Shown here: in pieces, positions 8,821 through 16,740 of the stretch
Numbering within the stretch: the first letter of the stretch is position 1
How the letters are laid out: each line of letters starts with the position of its first letter
Assembly (NCBI RefSeq): GCF_000708715.2
Contig: NZ_JENB01000025.1
Location: 23,363-87,362, forward strand
DNA length: 64,000 bases
Reading direction: 5' to 3'
From: Pseudomonas putida W15Oct28
GTDB taxonomy: Bacteria > Pseudomonadota > Gammaproteobacteria > Pseudomonadales > Pseudomonadaceae
Translations under genes and position numbers: made by a program
Notes under the pieces: generated by a model
Told to the model about the DNA's origin: nothing
The model's database searches: none
Seen by the model: the letters and a program-made list of their open reading frames with translations, nothing else

Positions 8821-8925
8821 AGGGCTTTGCCCTCGTTTCGCGACACAAGGCCGCTCCTACAGAGGAATGCATAACCCCTGTGGGAGCGGCCTTGCGTCGC
8901 GAATGGGCCGCAACGCGGCCCCGGC
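8821..8925. repeat. Paired REP sequence (GGCCTTGCGTCGCGA type)
   Basis: Arms TTCGCGACACAAGGCCGCTCC and GGAGCGGCCTTGCGTCGCGAA separated by a short AT-richer spacer. It fills the gap between the yebC-like stop and the LysR start, with the final GGCCGC...GCGGCC hairpin ending just before the yebC-like stop codon. Confidence 0.85.
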
Positions 8926-8928
8926 TTT

Positions 8929-9642
8929 TTAGGCAGTCAGACCAACGTAGACGTTCTGCACGTCATCGTTCTCGTCAATCGCCTCAAGGAACGCTTCAAC
9001 CTCGGCCAGCGCCTCGGCACTCAGGCTGGCTGCGCTCACCGGGTTTTTCGGGGTATAGCCGATTTTTGCCGCGGTCACGGTGAAGCCTTGCTCCGGCAGC
9101 GCCTTCTGCACGGCATCCAGGTCGGTGGTATCGGTGATGAACAGGGTCGAGCCCTCTTCTTCACCTTCCTCGAAGTCCTGGGCGCCGGCTTCGATGGCGG
9201 CCATTTCCGGATCAGCGTCAGCGCTTGCCGGGGTGGCTTCGATCAGGCCTACGTGGTTGAAGTCCCACGCTACCGAACCGCTGGCACCCAGCTGGCCCTT
9301 GCGGAACAGCACACGAATCTGCGCGACGGTGCGGTTGATGTTATCGGTCAGGCACTCGACGATCAGTGGTACCTGGTGCGGCGCGAAGCCTTCATAGCTC
9401 ACCGCATGGTACTGCACGGCGTCACCGTCCAGGCCAGCACCCTTGCGGATTGCCCGATCCAGGGTCTCGCGGGTCATCGAAGCCTTCTTGGCTTGCACGA
9501 TGGCCAGGCGCAGGCGCGGGTTCATGTCGGGATCGGCGCCCGACTTGGCAGCGATCTGGATTTCCTTGGACAGCTTGCCCATGACCTTGCCTTTGGCATT
9601 GGCCGCTGTTTCTCTATGTTTGGCTTTCCACTGTGCGCCCAT
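8929..9642 (-). CDS. YebC/PmpR-family protein (paralogue)
   Basis: A 237-residue protein matching YebC-family length and pattern. MGAQWKAKHRETAANAKGK replaces the usual MAGHSKW-type N-terminus. It then has LSKEIQIAAKSGADPDMNPRL, TLDRAIRKGAG and DNINRTVAQIRVLFRKGQL, GASGSVAWDFNHVG. Family members bind DNA as regulators, and some have recently been linked to translation at proline-rich stretches. The altered N-terminus and the absence of ruvC/ruvA neighbours suggest this is the second, YeeN-like copy rather than the ruvC-linked one. Confidence 0.85.
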   Translation of the reverse strand: MGAQWKAKHRETAANAKGKVMGKLSKEIQIAAKSGADPDMNPRLRLAIVQAKKASMTRETLDRAIRKGAGLDGDAVQYHAVSYEGFAPHQVPLIVECLTDNINRTVAQIRVLFRKGQLGASGSVAWDFNHVGLIEATPASADADPEMAAIEAGAQDFEEGEEEGSTLFITDTTDLDAVQKALPEQGFTVTAAKIGYTPKNPVSAASLSAEALAEVEAFLEAIDENDDVQNVYVGLTA

Positions 9643-9662
9643 GTCAACTCTCTTGTTTCAGC

Positions 9663-9730
9663 GGCCGGTTCAGGAAGCGACCGGCCAAAAGTGGGTGCAT
9701 TTTATACGCCCTCAGGCATGGGATCGACAA
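9663..9730 (-). promoter_or_regulatory. Promoter and leader hairpin of the YebC-like gene
   Basis: Reading the minus strand, TTGTCG (9730-9725) and TATAAA (9706-9701) are 18 bases apart, a good sigma70 promoter. The -35 box lies just after the stop of the FAD oxidoreductase. A 7-bp stem GGCCGGT/ACCGGCC (9663-9669 with 9680-9686) would lie in the leader about 20 bases before the start codon. It could also terminate the upstream operon, but no T-run follows. Confidence 0.45.
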
Positions 9731-9739
9731 GAAATCTCA

Positions 9740-11131
9740 TCAGCCTTTATCGGCTTTGCCTGCCGCCGCGGCAAACCGCGCCAGGCGTACATCCAGCCGG
9801 CGTGGCCGCAGGCCGTGGTCCTCGGCGCGCTCCTTGCGGCGGATGGCGTTGCGCACCACCAGCGAGCCCAGGTAGCGGATCGGCTCGGGCGGGAACAGCC
9901 CCAATGGCCCCTTCACGAGTGGCGAACGGGTCCACGGGTTGTCCAGCCCCAGCGCCAGCGACGAAAGAATCTGCCCACCCATGTGGCACGGGCCAACGCC
10001 GCTGCCGGAGTAACCAAAGCCGTAGAACACGTTGCCCTGCCCGTCCAACCGGCCAAAGAACGGCAAACCGGTCACCGAGCGGTCCGACGGCCCGTTCCAG
10101 CTGGCCGCCAGTGGCACCTCGGCCAAGGCCGGGAAAAACCCGCCAAGGGTTTCGCCCAGCAATGGCCGGTACGGCGACGGCTGGTCGAATACCGGCAGCA
10201 TCCGCCCGCCATAGGCAAACGTGTTGCCGCCCTTGCCGAGCATCAGCCGGCCATCGGAGGTGTTGTGGTAGTAGTGCACGAAAATCCGCGAGTCGAGCAC
10301 GCTGATGCCGCTGTCCAGGCCGATCTGGCGCAGCAGTTCGGGGCACGGTTCGGTAATGACCATGTCGCTGGAAACGATCGCCACGCTGCGCTCGAACTGC
10401 GGAAAAGCCCGCGCCATCCAGGCATTGAGGCCCAGCACCACGCGGTCGGCGCGCACGGTTCCATGAGCGGTGCGTACCTGCACCGGGGCACCGTGCTCCA
10501 GGCCGGTCATGGCGGTGCCTTCATGAATGCGCACACCGCGCTGCAAGGCCACCCGGCGCAGGCCGCGCACCAGCTTGCCCGGCTGCACCGTGGCTGCTGC
10601 CGGCGAGAACCAGCCCTCCAGGTGTCGCGCCGAGCCCGCCAGACGCTGCACCTGTTCCAAGGGCAGGCGACTGAACGAATTGATGCCCTTCTGCTCCAGC
10701 GCGGCGATCACCCCGTCCGTGGCGCCGACCTGGGCCGCGTTGGTGGCGGTGTACAGCGTGCCGTCCAGGCGGTAGTCACAGTCAATGCCGTTTGCCGCGC
10801 AGAACGCCCCGATGTCACCGATGCTGCGCTCCGACTCGCTTACCAGGCGTACCGCCTCGGCCATGCCGAACAGGCGCTCGAGGGTGAAGTACTTGGCCGA
10901 CCAGGACAACGCGCAGCCACCGTTGCGGCCACTGGCACCGGCGCCGCAGATGTCGGCTTCGATCAGCAGCACATCCAGGGCCGGCACCGCCTCTTTTAGC
11001 ATCAATGCCGTCCACAGGCCGGTGTAGCCGCCACCGACGATGCACACATCGCAGCGGGCATCGCCTTGCAGCGGCGGGCACACCGCCTCTTGCGTGGAAT
11101 CCAGGGCCTGTTGCAGCCAGAAGGGTCTCAT
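9740..11131 (-). CDS. FAD-dependent amine oxidoreductase (DAO family), aminophosphonate-oxidase-like
   Basis: A 463-residue DAO-fold flavoprotein. The dinucleotide-binding motif is CDVCIVGGGYTGLWTAL near residue 28, with the acidic LLIEADICGAGASGRNGG stretch that closes the FAD site. The C-terminal FAD contact is NVFYGFGYSGSGVGPCHMGG. Family proteins oxidise amines or amino acids to imine/aldehyde. The partner genes (OPA-type carrier 15 bases upstream, LysR gene beyond) resemble the 2-aminoethylphosphonate-linked oxidase loci (TIGR03329-type). No phnW or phnX is nearby, so the substrate stays an inference. A gamma-glutamylputrescine-oxidase-like role is the main alternative. Confidence 0.8.
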   Translation of the reverse strand: MRPFWLQQALDSTQEAVCPPLQGDARCDVCIVGGGYTGLWTALMLKEAVPALDVLLIEADICGAGASGRNGGCALSWSAKYFTLERLFGMAEAVRLVSESERSIGDIGAFCAANGIDCDYRLDGTLYTATNAAQVGATDGVIAALEQKGINSFSRLPLEQVQRLAGSARHLEGWFSPAAATVQPGKLVRGLRRVALQRGVRIHEGTAMTGLEHGAPVQVRTAHGTVRADRVVLGLNAWMARAFPQFERSVAIVSSDMVITEPCPELLRQIGLDSGISVLDSRIFVHYYHNTSDGRLMLGKGGNTFAYGGRMLPVFDQPSPYRPLLGETLGGFFPALAEVPLAASWNGPSDRSVTGLPFFGRLDGQGNVFYGFGYSGSGVGPCHMGGQILSSLALGLDNPWTRSPLVKGPLGLFPPEPIRYLGSLVVRNAIRRKERAEDHGLRPRRLDVRLARFAAAAGKADKG

Positions 11132-11146
11132 TCGCTCGCTTTCCTT

Positions 11147-12463
11147 TCAGGTACGCAGTGGCTTGATTGCCATGCTGGTATTCGGTGCCACGTCGTTGCT
11201 TTGCACACTGCTGGCCGGGCGGCTGTTCCAGTGCGGCAGCAGCACCAGCGCCGAGAACAGCGCGCAGCCAGCGAACACGATGAACACCGTGACGCCGTCG
11301 AAGTAACCCGGCAGCAACCCACCCAGCACCGCCCCCACCGAGCCGCAACCATTGACGAAGCCGGCGGCAGTGGCACCGGCCTTGGCGGTGCCGAAATCGA
11401 TGGCGGCGGCGCCGCTGATCATGGAGTCGGGCCCGTACAGGGTCAGGCCCATGACGAACAGCAAGGCCACCACCAGCATCACGTTGCCGGTGTGCATGGC
11501 CGCCATGAACCCCGCCAGCGCCACGGTCAGCAGCACCAGGCTGATGACACAGGCCGGCATGCGCCGGGCGCCGAACAGCTTGTCGGAGGCCAGGCCGATG
11601 AGGATCGGGCCGAGCAGCCCGGCCAGTTCGAAGGCGGTCGGGATGATTGCCGCGCCGACCTTGCCTACCGAGGGCATCTGCTCGAACACGATGACCGGCC
11701 CCCACAGCAGGATGGCGTAGCGCGCCGGCTTCAACAGGAAGTACGCAAGCCCCAGGGTCAGCACCGTGCGGTTGCGCATGATCTCCCTCAGCGGCGCCCA
11801 CACGCTGCACAGGTTGTCAGCCGGGGCCATGCTCTGCGGCTCGGGCTCCACCGCCGGCAGGCCGACATCCTCAGGTTTGTTGCGCTGCAGGAAGAAGAAC
11901 AGCACGGCCACCAGCGCCACCACGGCGGCACTGGAGAAAAACGCTGCGTGCCAGGTGCCCACCAGGGTATAGGCCCACCAACCGGCGAACGGTGAGGCCA
12001 CCAGGCCGCCGAAGGCGTAGCAGGAACTCCACAGCCCCAATACCCGCCCACGCTGCGAGGCCGGGAAGAAACTGCCGATGTTCTTGCACAAACCGGCCCA
12101 GCCGGTGGACTGCGCCAGGCCCTGCACCAGCATGCACGTGGCAAAGATCGGGAAGGTGGCGTAACTGCCCATCACCACCGCTGCCACCGCAGAAATCAGC
12201 AACCCGCCAAGCACCACCACACGCGGGCCGAAGCGGTCGGCGAGCATGCCCCAGGTGAACTGGCCCACGGCGTAGGCAGCCAGGTAGATGGCGTCGAGGT
12301 TGGCCATGGCGGCCTTGTCGAGCATGAAGCCTGGGTCTTCAGCGATGCCCAGCTTGGCTACCGAGAAGGCTTTGCGGGTGAAGTAGAAGGCGGCGTAGGC
12401 CAGCCAGGTGATGGCGAAAATCTGGATGCGCCAGCGTTTGAACGCGGCTAGGGATTGATTCAT
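11147..12463 (-). CDS. MFS transporter of the organophosphate:Pi antiporter (UhpC/GlpT/PgtP-like) type
   Basis: A 438-residue, 12-helix carrier. The start resembles OPA carriers: FKRWRIQIFAITWLAYAAFY followed by FTRKAFSVAK, a conserved Y-F-x-R-K motif in GlpT/UhpT relatives. The A-motif copy is GMLADRFGPRVVVLGG. OPA members move phosphorylated small molecules. Together with the downstream oxidase this fits uptake of a phosphonate such as 2-aminoethylphosphonate, which is inference. It is first in a two-gene operon, with 15 bases to the oxidase, divergent from a LysR gene. Confidence 0.8.
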   Translation of the reverse strand: MNQSLAAFKRWRIQIFAITWLAYAAFYFTRKAFSVAKLGIAEDPGFMLDKAAMANLDAIYLAAYAVGQFTWGMLADRFGPRVVVLGGLLISAVAAVVMGSYATFPIFATCMLVQGLAQSTGWAGLCKNIGSFFPASQRGRVLGLWSSCYAFGGLVASPFAGWWAYTLVGTWHAAFFSSAAVVALVAVLFFFLQRNKPEDVGLPAVEPEPQSMAPADNLCSVWAPLREIMRNRTVLTLGLAYFLLKPARYAILLWGPVIVFEQMPSVGKVGAAIIPTAFELAGLLGPILIGLASDKLFGARRMPACVISLVLLTVALAGFMAAMHTGNVMLVVALLFVMGLTLYGPDSMISGAAAIDFGTAKAGATAAGFVNGCGSVGAVLGGLLPGYFDGVTVFIVFAGCALFSALVLLPHWNSRPASSVQSNDVAPNTSMAIKPLRT

Positions 12464-12646
12464 GTGAGTCTGACCTCTTGCTCAAGTGTGCCGGCAGAAT
12501 GTGAAGAAACGCCTGTCTTGTTCTTGTGTTACGCACAGCGATGACGAGGCTGTCATCGGGTCAGGTGGCACCGTGTGGGCACCAAGGCCCTGGCGCCATT
12601 CGTGATGCCGGCACCGGGCTGACATGCATGGAAACAGTTGCGCTAA

Positions 12647-12667
12647 GATAAATAAAATCGATTTATC
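12647..12667. promoter_or_regulatory. Candidate LysR operator
   Basis: GATAAAT (12647-12653) and ATTTATC (12661-12667) form a palindrome with the T-N11-A layout typical of LysR sites. It lies 41 bases before the LysR start codon, in the 244-base gap shared with the divergent carrier-oxidase operon. The rest of this gap shows no other clear feature beyond an isolated CTGTCAT half-site at 12554-12560. Confidence 0.5.
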
Positions 12668-12707
12668 GTATTTCACACATAAGCCCAGCTTGTTACTGAG
12701 GTCAGTC

Positions 12708-13577
12708 ATGTCGGTTTCCCACGCACAACTCAAGGCCTTCCATGCGGTGGCCGTGCACGGCAGCTTTACCCGCGCTGCGCAAAAGCTGTTCCTGACCCAG
12801 CCAGCGGTGTCGGACCAGGTGCGCAAACTGGAGGAGCGTTTCGGCGTATTGCTGTTTCACCGCAACAAGCGTTCGGTGCAGCTCACCGACCTGGGCGAGC
12901 GCCTGCTGGGCATCAGCCAGCGCCTGTTCGCCTGCGAGGCCGAGGCCCTTGACCTGCTGCAGGATTCGCGCGCGCTGCACACCGGCAGCCTGGTGCTGGC
13001 GGTGGATGCGCCGGTGCACGTGCTGCCGCAGATCGCCCGCTTTTGCCAGCGCTACCCGGGCATCCAGGTGAAGATCGAGACCGGCAACACCGATGAGTCG
13101 CTGGCCCGCCTGTTCAGTTACCAGGCTGATCTGGCCCTGCTCGGCCGGGACGTCGACGATGAACGCCTGCATTGCCTGCCACTGCGCCGCGACCCGATGG
13201 TGGCGTTTGTTTCGCACAACCACCCGTGGGCCAGCCGCGGCTCGATCAGCCTGGCCGATCTGGACGACACGCCATTGGTGCTGCGCGAGCCCGGCTCGGT
13301 GACGCGACAGACGCTGGAAGAAGAGATGCAACGGGCGGGTTTGCGGATTCGCCCGGCAATCCAGGTGGAAGGCCGCGAGGCGGCGCGTGAGGCGGTGGTG
13401 GTGGGGATTGGCGTGGGCGTGGTGTCGGCGGCGGAGTTTGGCGCCGATGCGCGGGTGTGTGCATTGCCGATCGTGGATTGTCAGCGGCATTTGACCGAGA
13501 CGCTGGTGTGCCTGAGCGAGCAGCGTACGCGGCGGGTGGTGGCGACCTTTTTGCAGATGGTTGAAGAAGGTTTGTAA
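12708..13577 (+). CDS. LysR-family regulator, aminoethylphosphonate-locus type
   Basis: A 289-residue LTTR when started at the ATG at 12708 (MSVSHAQLKAFHAVAVHGSF). The longer reading from 12624 would cover the operator-like palindrome. The HTH is SFTRAAQKLFLTQPAVSDQV, and the effector domain runs from about residue 90. By recall its sequence is close to the LysR proteins found beside 2-aminoethylphosphonate genes (TIGR03339-like). It is divergent from the carrier-oxidase operon and probably controls it. Confidence 0.85.
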   Translation: MSVSHAQLKAFHAVAVHGSFTRAAQKLFLTQPAVSDQVRKLEERFGVLLFHRNKRSVQLTDLGERLLGISQRLFACEAEALDLLQDSRALHTGSLVLAVDAPVHVLPQIARFCQRYPGIQVKIETGNTDESLARLFSYQADLALLGRDVDDERLHCLPLRRDPMVAFVSHNHPWASRGSISLADLDDTPLVLREPGSVTRQTLEEEMQRAGLRIRPAIQVEGREAAREAVVVGIGVGVVSAAEFGADARVCALPIVDCQRHLTETLVCLSEQRTRRVVATFLQMVEEGL

Positions 13578-13673
13578 GCCTGTACCGGCCCTTTCGCAGC
13601 ACAAGGCTGCTCCTACAGATTATCGCATTGCCCTGTAGGGGCAGCCTTGTGCTGCGAAGAGGCCAGTGCAGGC
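13578..13673. repeat. Paired REP sequence (AGCACAAGGCTGCTCCTACAG type)
   Basis: Inverted arms from GCCTGTACCGGCC to GGCCAGTGCAGGC with a core TTCGCAGCACAAGGCTGCTCC. This core differs from the other REPs in the window. It starts within the last base of the LysR stop codon region and lies before a same-strand gene. Confidence 0.85.
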
Positions 13674-13717
13674 AACCCTACTATGCTGGAATAACCTCAA
13701 CCCACAAACCGCCCCCC

Positions 13718-14089
13718 ATGCTCTACCGCCTTGCCGCCGACACTCTGGTCCTGTTGCACCTGGCCTTCATCCTGCTGGTGCTGTTCGGCGGCCTGCTGGT
13801 GCTCAAGTGGCGCCCCGCCCTGCTCATCCACCTGCCGGCCCTGGCCTGGGGCCTGGCGGTGGAGTGCCTGCAGCTGGGCTGCCCGCTCACCACCTGGGAA
13901 AACCGCATGCGCAGCGGCGCCGGTGACGCGGGGTACCAGGGCGGCTTTGTCGAGCACTACATCTGGCCGCTGATCTACCCCGCCGGGCTGACCCCGCAGG
14001 TCCAGCTGCTGCTGGGCAGCATCGTGCTGCTGCTCAACCTCGGCATTTACAGCTACGTGGCCTGGCGCTGGCGACGGCCTAGCGGGTAG
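13718..14089 (+). CDS. DUF2784-family membrane protein
   Basis: A 123-residue hydrophobic protein started at ATG 13718 (MLYRLAADTLVLLHLAFILL). About three membrane helices are visible near residues 6-26, 28-48 and 95-115. The central block LQLGCPLTTWENRMRSGAGD and the EHYIWPLIYP stretch are the conserved parts of DUF2784 as I recall it. No function is known. Its end overlaps the convergent tam gene by 11 bases. Confidence 0.8.
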   Translation: MLYRLAADTLVLLHLAFILLVLFGGLLVLKWRPALLIHLPALAWGLAVECLQLGCPLTTWENRMRSGAGDAGYQGGFVEHYIWPLIYPAGLTPQVQLLLGSIVLLLNLGIYSYVAWRWRRPSG

Positions 14090-14855
14090 CGATCACGAAC
14101 AACCGCGGGAACGGCAGCAGCACCTTGCCATCGGTGGCCGGCGGGTAGTCGCGCTGCATGGCCTGCAGGTACATCTGCAGGAAATCCGCCTGCTCCTGGT
14201 CATCGAGCCTGGCCAGATAAGGCCGCAACGCCGAACCCTTGAACCACTCCACCACTGCTTCGGCGCCACCCACCAAAGGGTGGTGATAAGTGGTCCGCCA
14301 CACATCCACTCGCGCACACAGCGGGCTGAGCAAGTCGTAGTAGAACGCCGCACCGTGCCGTGGTGGCAACTGGAAGTCGGCGAACTTCGCCGCCCAGGGG
14401 CCTTGGCTGGCAATCTCGCGCAACTGCCGATGGGCCGGTTCGTCGAGGTTGTCGGGGGTTTGCACGGCCAGGCTGGCGCCTTCGCTCAACTGACGCACCA
14501 GGTGCGGGTACAGCGAGGCGTGGTCGGGTACCCATTGCAGCGAGGCATTGGCCAGGATCAGGTCCTGCGGCTCGGGTGCAGACCAGCCGGCAATGTCGGC
14601 GATGACCGTACGTACCCGTGGGATGCACAGCCGCTTGCGCTCGCGGGCCTTGTCGATCATGTCCGGGTCGCTGTCCAGCGCAGTCACCTGTGCATCGGGG
14701 TAGCGTTGCAGCAACACCTCGGTGGAATTACCCGGGCCGCAGCCCAGGTCGGTGGCGTGGCGCACCGGGCGTGGCGGGATGGCGGCGAGCAGGTCGCGCA
14801 CCGCGCGGGTGCGTTCGTCTTCGAACAGTGAATACTGGGTGGCGGACCAGGCCAT
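14079..14855 (-). CDS. tam: Trans-aconitate 2-methyltransferase
   Basis: A 258-residue SAM methyltransferase, close to the 252 residues of E. coli Tam. The start MAWSATQYSLFEDERTRAVR at 14855 is the conserved Tam N-terminus. Motif I is HATDLGCGPGNSTEVL, then VTALDSDPDMI, and DLILANASLQWVPDH marks the Tam/Bma family. The enzyme methylates trans-aconitate, a toxic isomerisation product of cis-aconitate, thereby relieving aconitase inhibition. A longer reading upstream would run into a REP sequence and is rejected. Confidence 0.9.
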   Translation of the reverse strand: MAWSATQYSLFEDERTRAVRDLLAAIPPRPVRHATDLGCGPGNSTEVLLQRYPDAQVTALDSDPDMIDKARERKRLCIPRVRTVIADIAGWSAPEPQDLILANASLQWVPDHASLYPHLVRQLSEGASLAVQTPDNLDEPAHRQLREIASQGPWAAKFADFQLPPRHGAAFYYDLLSPLCARVDVWRTTYHHPLVGGAEAVVEWFKGSALRPYLARLDDQEQADFLQMYLQAMQRDYPPATDGKVLLPFPRLFVIATR

Positions 14856-14920
14856 GTGCGGCTCCTTTGGGCGGGCAATGTGTCTAGCATATGCCATCTG
14901 TCGCCCAACGGGCCCCTTCC

Positions 14921-15051
14921 GCAAACCTGTGGGAGCGGCCTTGCGTCGCGATAGGGCCGCAAAGCGGCCCCGGCAATCTGTGCTGTATCGAAGATCCTGG
15001 GGCCGCTCTGCGGCCCTTTCGCGACGCAAGGCCGCTCCTACAAGGGTTTGC
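14921..15051. repeat. Paired REP sequence overlapping the end of a FecR gene
   Basis: Arms GCAAACCTGTGGGAGCGGCC and GGCCGCTCCTACAAGGGTTTGC with the GCGTCGCGA core and inner GGGCCGC hairpins. The right arm supplies the last codons and the stop (15038-15040) of the FecR-like gene. Confidence 0.9.
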
Positions 15052-15907
15052 GCCAGGCTGGCGATGAATCAGTCTGGCCAATGACCAGCCCGCCATCAGC
15101 CGCGCGCACCACCGTCACTGGCAACACCGCAGGCAACTGCTCCAGCAGTGCCCGCACCTGTCGGCTGTCGAACTCACCCGACAAGCGCAAACCACCGGTG
15201 CGTTCATCCGCCAGCCGCAGTGGCACCTCGCTGTAGCGCTGCAAATCCACCATCGCATCGCGCAACGGCGTACCGTCAAAACGCAACACCGAGCTGCGCC
15301 AGGCCTCCATCGCACCTGACGCCACGGCCTGCACCTCGCCCAACTCGCCAGCAGCAGCAAGCAGTTGCTGCCCAGCCCGCAGTGGCTGCACGGCGCCGTG
15401 CCCACTGCCGACCTCGACCGCCCCCTCCAGCACCCCTACCCGCACGCCACGCACATCGCTGCGCACGTCGAACACCGTACCGATATCACGCACCCGCACG
15501 CCCTGGCTGCGGACAATGAACGGCGCATCGGCATGCACTACGGTAAACCGCGCCTGCCCTTCGACCAGCTCCAGCTGCCGGCTGCGCAGGCGCCGTTCAA
15601 TCCGCAGGCGGCTACCGGAATCCAGCAGCACCTGGCTACCGTCCGCCAGCACCAGCTCGCGCTGCGCGCCCACGGCCACCCGCACCTGCTCGATATGCCA
15701 GGCAGGGTCCAGCCACCACAGGCTGCCCGCCAGCAGCAACGACAACAGGCTGGCCTTGGCCGCCTTGCCGGCCTTGCGCCGGCGTGCTGTCATGGCTTTG
15801 CCTTCGGCGAGCAACGCCTCGCGGGACGCCACCCGCTCACGCAGGGCTTCGCTGAACGCCTCCAACGGGTCGGCCTGGGCCTTGCTTTCACGCTTGCCCT
15901 GGCTCAT
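15038..15907 (-). CDS. FecR-family sigma-factor regulator without adjacent receptor
   Basis: A 289-residue FecR protein. The N-terminus is unusual: it is basic and charged (KAMTARRRKAGKAAK) and lacks the clear DUF4880 WLAW pattern of the other two FecR proteins here. A membrane helix spans about residues 52-67. The periplasmic FecR domain contains QRELVLADGSQVLLDSGSRL and VRDIGTVFDVRSD. The ATG overlaps the sigma-factor stop by four bases. The last codons come from a REP sequence. No TonB receptor follows; the next gene on this strand is tam, so the receptor it serves must lie elsewhere. Confidence 0.85.
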   Translation of the reverse strand: MSQGKRESKAQADPLEAFSEALRERVASREALLAEGKAMTARRRKAGKAAKASLLSLLLAGSLWWLDPAWHIEQVRVAVGAQRELVLADGSQVLLDSGSRLRIERRLRSRQLELVEGQARFTVVHADAPFIVRSQGVRVRDIGTVFDVRSDVRGVRVGVLEGAVEVGSGHGAVQPLRAGQQLLAAAGELGEVQAVASGAMEAWRSSVLRFDGTPLRDAMVDLQRYSEVPLRLADERTGGLRLSGEFDSRQVRALLEQLPAVLPVTVVRAADGGLVIGQTDSSPAWRKPL

Positions 15908-16440
15908 GCCCGCGCCTCGCCCTGCAGGCGCCGGGCCGGTTCCCAGCGGCTGGCGATGGTACGCAACGCCCGGTTGAAGTGCTGGGTGACCATGTTGACC
16001 GAAATCTCCAGCTCGGCGGCGATGTCACGCTGAGCCATGCCATGAATGCGGTGCAGCAGGAACACCTGGCGCTGACGTGCCGGCAGGGCTTCGATGATCG
16101 CCAGCAGGGCATGCAGCTGTTGCTCGAAATCCAGCTCGCGGGCACCGTCCCAGCTGTCCAGGGCCGGTTCGTCATGGCTGGCGGCGGCCAGATAATCCGC
16201 ACGCAGCGATTCGGCGCGCACCCGGTCGATGGCCCGGTTGAAGGTGACCTTGCGCAGAAATGCCAGCGGCAGCGAAATGCGCTGGCGGGGTGGCTTGTCG
16301 AGAATCTGCAGGTACACGTCGTGCACCAGGTCGCGGGCAAAATGGCGGTCGCGAAAGCGCTGGCGGATGTAGCGGACCAGGTCGTCATAATGCAACGCCA
16401 GCGCGTCAAGCAGTTCCTGGTTGGGCGGAGTGTTGGGCAT
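15904..16440 (-). CDS. ECF sigma factor, FecI-like
   Basis: A 178-residue ECF factor started at ATG 16440 (MPNTPPNQELLDALALHYDD). Region 2 has RHFARDLVHDVYLQILDKPP. Region 4 has LPARQRQVFLLHRIHGMAQR followed by DIAAELEISVNMVTQHFNRAL. It is translationally coupled to the FecR gene. A Fur-like palindrome lies 18 bases before the start, so it should be iron-repressed. The longer reading from 16494 would place the Fur box inside the gene. Confidence 0.88.
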   Translation of the reverse strand: MPNTPPNQELLDALALHYDDLVRYIRQRFRDRHFARDLVHDVYLQILDKPPRQRISLPLAFLRKVTFNRAIDRVRAESLRADYLAAASHDEPALDSWDGARELDFEQQLHALLAIIEALPARQRQVFLLHRIHGMAQRDIAAELEISVNMVTQHFNRALRTIASRWEPARRLQGEARA

Positions 16441-16457
16441 GAAGGGCCGGCGCCAAG

Positions 16458-16477
16458 TGATAATGCTTCGCATTGTA
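16458..16477. promoter_or_regulatory. Putative Fur box of the second FecI-like gene
   Basis: GTGATAATGCTTCGCATTGTA carries the inverted halves TGATAATG and CATTGT around a short centre, close to the Fur consensus. It lies just upstream of the minus-strand sigma gene. Confidence 0.6.
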
Positions 16478-16557
16478 GAGGCCGGCACAGGCATTTGTCA
16501 GCCAATGGCCAGCAACCCTGCCGGAACTGGCTGGCTATGCTTCAGGTCATCCCTTAC

Positions 16558-16737
16558 ATGCGCATGCCCATGAAGACCTACATCGCCCTCGCCATCCTGG
16601 CCCTGATTGCCGCCGCCGCCCTGCTCGGCTCGCCGTGGATGAACCAGCGCTTTCACATGCCCGCAGAAAAAGCCCAGGCCCAACAACGCGAAACGGCCGG
16701 GTCCCCAAGGGAGCCGGCCGTTTCCAGACGCGAGTAA
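16558..16737 (+). CDS. Small single-helix membrane protein, hypothetical
   Basis: A 59-residue reading frame from ATG 16558 (alternative starts at 16564 and 16570). A single hydrophobic helix, IALAILALIAAAALLGSPW, is near the N-terminus and a short charged tail follows. Only a weak AGG precedes it. The tail overlaps a strong hairpin at 16690-16724, so the gene may be spurious. I know no family for it. Confidence 0.4.
   Translation: MRMPMKTYIALAILALIAAAALLGSPWMNQRFHMPAEKAQAQQRETAGSPREPAVSRRE
16690..16724. terminator. Strong hairpin downstream of the GABA-type permease
   Basis: GAAACGGCCGG (16690-16700) pairs perfectly with CCGGCCGTTTC (16714-16724), an 11-bp stem with a 13-base loop. It lies 17 bases after the permease stop on the minus strand. 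The flanking A/T pairs give a short T-run on each strand, so it may work in both directions. Confidence 0.6.
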
Positions 16738-16740
16738 CGT

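Noticed and set aside
12554..12571. Pho box before the carrier-oxidase operon
   Set aside because: Only one CTGTCAT half-site is present; the second half (GGGTCAG) is too weak to call.
14079..15029. Longer tam start at 15029
   Set aside because: The extension is REP-encoded; MAWSATQYS at 14855 is the conserved Tam start.
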